From the NCBI GenBank assembly GCA_900769035.1, contig CAAGFD010000266.1, positions 1 through 8,021 of the forward strand: a DNA stretch of 8,021 nucleotides, read 5' to 3'. Positions 6,560-8,021 of the stretch are shown here, piece after piece (position 1 is the first letter of the stretch; each line of letters begins with the position of its first letter). The notes below the pieces were generated by a model, which saw nothing but the letters and a program-made list of their open reading frames with translations, was not told the origin of the DNA and searched no databases. The stretch is from Bacteroidales bacterium. GTDB lineage: Bacteria > Bacteroidota > Bacteroidia > Bacteroidales > Paludibacteraceae. The translations under genes were made by a program, and so were the position numbers.

Positions 6560-7648
6560 ATGAAAACTACTCCATTTACCGATATTCACATCGGTTTAGG
6601 TGCAAAAATGCACGAATTTGCAGGCTATAATATGCCAATTGAATACTCAACAGGTATCAACGACGAACACCTTACCGTTGTTAATGGTGTTGGTGTATTC
6701 GATGTATCTCACATGGGAGAATTTTGGGTAAAAGGACCAAAAGCTAAACAATTCCTCCAAAGAGTATGCTCAAACAACATAGCATCATTAATAAACGGCC
6801 AAGCACAATACAACTGTTTCCCTAATGGTAAAGGTGGTATTGTAGACGACCTTATCGTTTATCACTATTCAGACGAAAAATATATGCTCGTAGTAAATGC
6901 AGCAAATATTGATAAAGATTGGGAATGGGTAAATGCTAATAATGAAGAAGGTGTTGAATTAGAGAATTCATCAGATAGAATAGCACAATTGGCAGTACAA
7001 GGACCAAAAGCAACTGAGATGCTCCAAAAGCTCACAGATGTTAACCTCAGCGAAATCAAATATTATCACTTCACAGAAGGCAAATTTGCCGGTGTAGATA
7101 ATGTAATCATTTCAAATACTGGATATACCGGAGCAGGAGGTTTTGAATTGTATTTCTATCCACAATTTGGAAAACAAATTTGGGATGCATTATTCACTAC
7201 AGGAGCAGAATACGGAATCAAACCTATTGGCTTAGGAGCACGTGATACATTACGTCTTGAAATGGGCTTCTGTCTCTATGGTCACGAAATTGATGATACA
7301 ACATCCCCAATAGAAGCCGGATTAGGATGGATTACAAAACCTGCAGAAGGCAAAAACCTTATCGATGGCGAACTTTATGTACGTCAACGTGCAGAAGGAA
7401 CAACAAGAAAATTAATCGGTTTTGAATTACAAGAACGCGGTATACCAAGACAAGATTATCCATTAACCGATGGACAAGGAAATGTTATCGGACGTGTAAC
7501 TTCCGGATGTATGTCACCATGCAGAAAAATTGGTGTTGGTATGGGATATGTAAAACCAGAATACACTAAATTAGGAACTACAATAGCCGTACAAATTCGT
7601 AATAAAGAAATACCGGCAGTTGTTGTCCGTCCTCCATTCAGAAAATAA
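6560..7648 (+). CDS. gcvT: Aminomethyltransferase, glycine cleavage system T protein
   Basis: The 362-residue protein has the usual GcvT length. In the glycine cleavage complex it takes the aminomethyl group from lipoylated GcvH and passes the methylene to tetrahydrofolate, releasing ammonia. Visible features are the N-terminal FAGYNMPIEYS (20-30), FDVSHMGE (47-54), the folate-site acidic pair in GGIVDDLIVYH (92-102, D96-D97), VQGPKA (146-151), GYTGAGGFELY (188-198), GLGARDTLRLE (224-234) and the C-terminal barrel with GRVTSGCMSP (311-320). The usual GYTGE reads GYTGA here, but the second glutamate of the block, E196, is kept, so the folate contact should survive. It follows pepT by 7 bases and is the last gene before the terminator at 7662. 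gcvH, gcvP and lpd are not in the window, so the complex must be encoded elsewhere. Sarcosine/dimethylglycine oxidase relatives are less likely because the protein has no fused oxidase domain. Confidence 0.96.
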   Translation: MKTTPFTDIHIGLGAKMHEFAGYNMPIEYSTGINDEHLTVVNGVGVFDVSHMGEFWVKGPKAKQFLQRVCSNNIASLINGQAQYNCFPNGKGGIVDDLIVYHYSDEKYMLVVNAANIDKDWEWVNANNEEGVELENSSDRIAQLAVQGPKATEMLQKLTDVNLSEIKYYHFTEGKFAGVDNVIISNTGYTGAGGFELYFYPQFGKQIWDALFTTGAEYGIKPIGLGARDTLRLEMGFCLYGHEIDDTTSPIEAGLGWITKPAEGKNLIDGELYVRQRAEGTTRKLIGFELQERGIPRQDYPLTDGQGNVIGRVTSGCMSPCRKIGVGMGYVKPEYTKLGTTIAVQIRNKEIPAVVVRPPFRK

Positions 7649-7661
7649 TAAACTGATAAAT

Positions 7662-7699
7662 AAAATAGGGTGCATCAATCATTTGATCACCCTATTTTT
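7662..7699 (+). terminator. Rho-independent terminator after gcvT
   Basis: AAAATAGGGTG (7662-7672) pairs perfectly with CACCCTATTTT (7688-7698). Past a single bulged C (7673), ATCA (7674-7677) pairs with TGAT (7684-7687) around a 6-base loop. The descending arm ends in TTTTT (7695-7699). It begins 13 bases after the gcvT stop. The A-rich ascending arm gives a T-rich run on the other strand too, so it could act in both directions, although no minus-strand gene is seen nearby. Confidence 0.88.
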
Positions 7700-7708
7700 A
7701 TAATATAA

Positions 7709-7739
7709 TTGGTGTGGTAATTTATAAAAAGTAAAAATG
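7709..7739 (+). promoter_or_regulatory. Weak candidate promoter for the lipoprotein gene
   Basis: TTG at 7709-7711 is followed after 20 bases by TAAAAATG (7732-7739), which matches the Bacteroidota -7 element TAnnTTTG at four of its six fixed positions. The spacing is right and it would give a leader of about 20 bases before ATG 7764. The whole gap 7700-7763 is very AT-rich, so chance matches are easy. A promoter is expected here because a terminator lies just upstream. Confidence 0.28.
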
Positions 7740-7763
7740 CTAGTATTATTATATTTTTAAGTT

Positions 7764-8021
7764 ATGAGTAAATATTATGTTAATTTTTCTATTTTAATGC
7801 TCTTCGCAATATGTATAAATTTTACATCTTGTGACAATCTATTCCCATCAAAACCGAATAACCCTGAAAATGAAAATCCTGAGGATAATGATAATCCAGG
7901 AGAAACTGAAAATCCGATAACAGTGGATAATGGATTAGCATATATATTTGATTTTGAAGCAATACCGGAAATTACATTACATTTCCCCTTAGAAGAATGG
8001 AATGATTTACTATCAAAATAC
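7764..8021 (+). CDS. Lipoprotein, probable CotH-family surface protein (3' truncated)
   Basis: The frame starts at ATG 7764 and stays open to the window end (86 residues, no stop). Residues 1-22 form a short signal peptide with a hydrophobic core (about 8-20) and the lipobox FTSC, placing the lipidated cysteine at C23 (signal peptidase II). Residues 24-54 are a flexible linker rich in Asn, Pro, Glu and Asp, with NPEN/ENPED/ENP-like repeats. The first folded part reads AYIFDFEAIPEITLHF (59-74) then LEEWNDLLSKY (76-86). This resembles the start of the CotH kinase-like domain in Bacteroidota lipoproteins, where an IPEI strand is followed by an EWN-LL-Y helix. Bacterial CotH proteins are kinase-fold proteins, and the spore-coat founder phosphorylates coat proteins; the role in Bacteroidota is unclear. 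The lipoprotein call is strong. The CotH call rests on about 30 residues and is moderate. The gene lies after a terminator, so it starts a new unit. Confidence 0.72.
   Translation, partial: MSKYYVNFSILMLFAICINFTSCDNLFPSKPNNPENENPEDNDNPGETENPITVDNGLAYIFDFEAIPEITLHFPLEEWNDLLSKY

Overview
The window is an AT-rich stretch of a bacterial chromosome with every supported gene on the + strand and almost no intergenic space. It looks like Bacteroidota, most likely Bacteroidales. The FabG, MFS and GcvT proteins have the wording typical of that group, strong Shine-Dalgarno sequences are absent, and one intergenic gap carries a good match to the Bacteroidota promoter (-33 TTG, -7 TAnnTTTG). One lipoprotein signal is also present. 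Genus cannot be fixed from the sequence alone.

Layout: (1) Bases 1-2312 hold the 3' end of a DUF1343/NamZ-like (GH171) protein. It overlaps by one base (TAATG) a ClC-type chloride channel/transporter with two C-terminal CBS domains. (2) A promoter at about 2318-2349 serves a 12-TM major facilitator transporter of unknown substrate (2383-3774), which is closed by a strong hairpin terminator (3787-3825). (3) A tight four-gene run follows: an RsmI-like tetrapyrrole-methylase-fold methyltransferase, FabG, peptidase T and the glycine-cleavage T protein GcvT. Gaps are 18, 19 and 7 bases, and a second hairpin terminator (7662-7699) ends the run. (4) After a short AT-rich gap, a lipoprotein gene starts at 7764 and runs off the end. 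Its mature part resembles the N-terminus of Bacteroidota CotH-family surface proteins.

Functionally this is housekeeping and envelope metabolism: cell-wall sugar salvage (NamZ-like), anion transport, fatty-acid elongation (FabG), tripeptide breakdown (PepT) and one-carbon/glycine metabolism (GcvT). PepT releasing amino acids, including glycine, next to GcvT is a plausible but unproven link. I see no mobile element, CRISPR array, RNA gene, toxin-antitoxin or defence system, and no evidence of an undescribed multigene system. The points most worth a second look are the ClC protein, which keeps the gating glutamate but has valine where the internal proton glutamate sits in E. coli ClC, and the terminator hairpin only 20 bases before the start of the four-gene run with no visible promoter between them.
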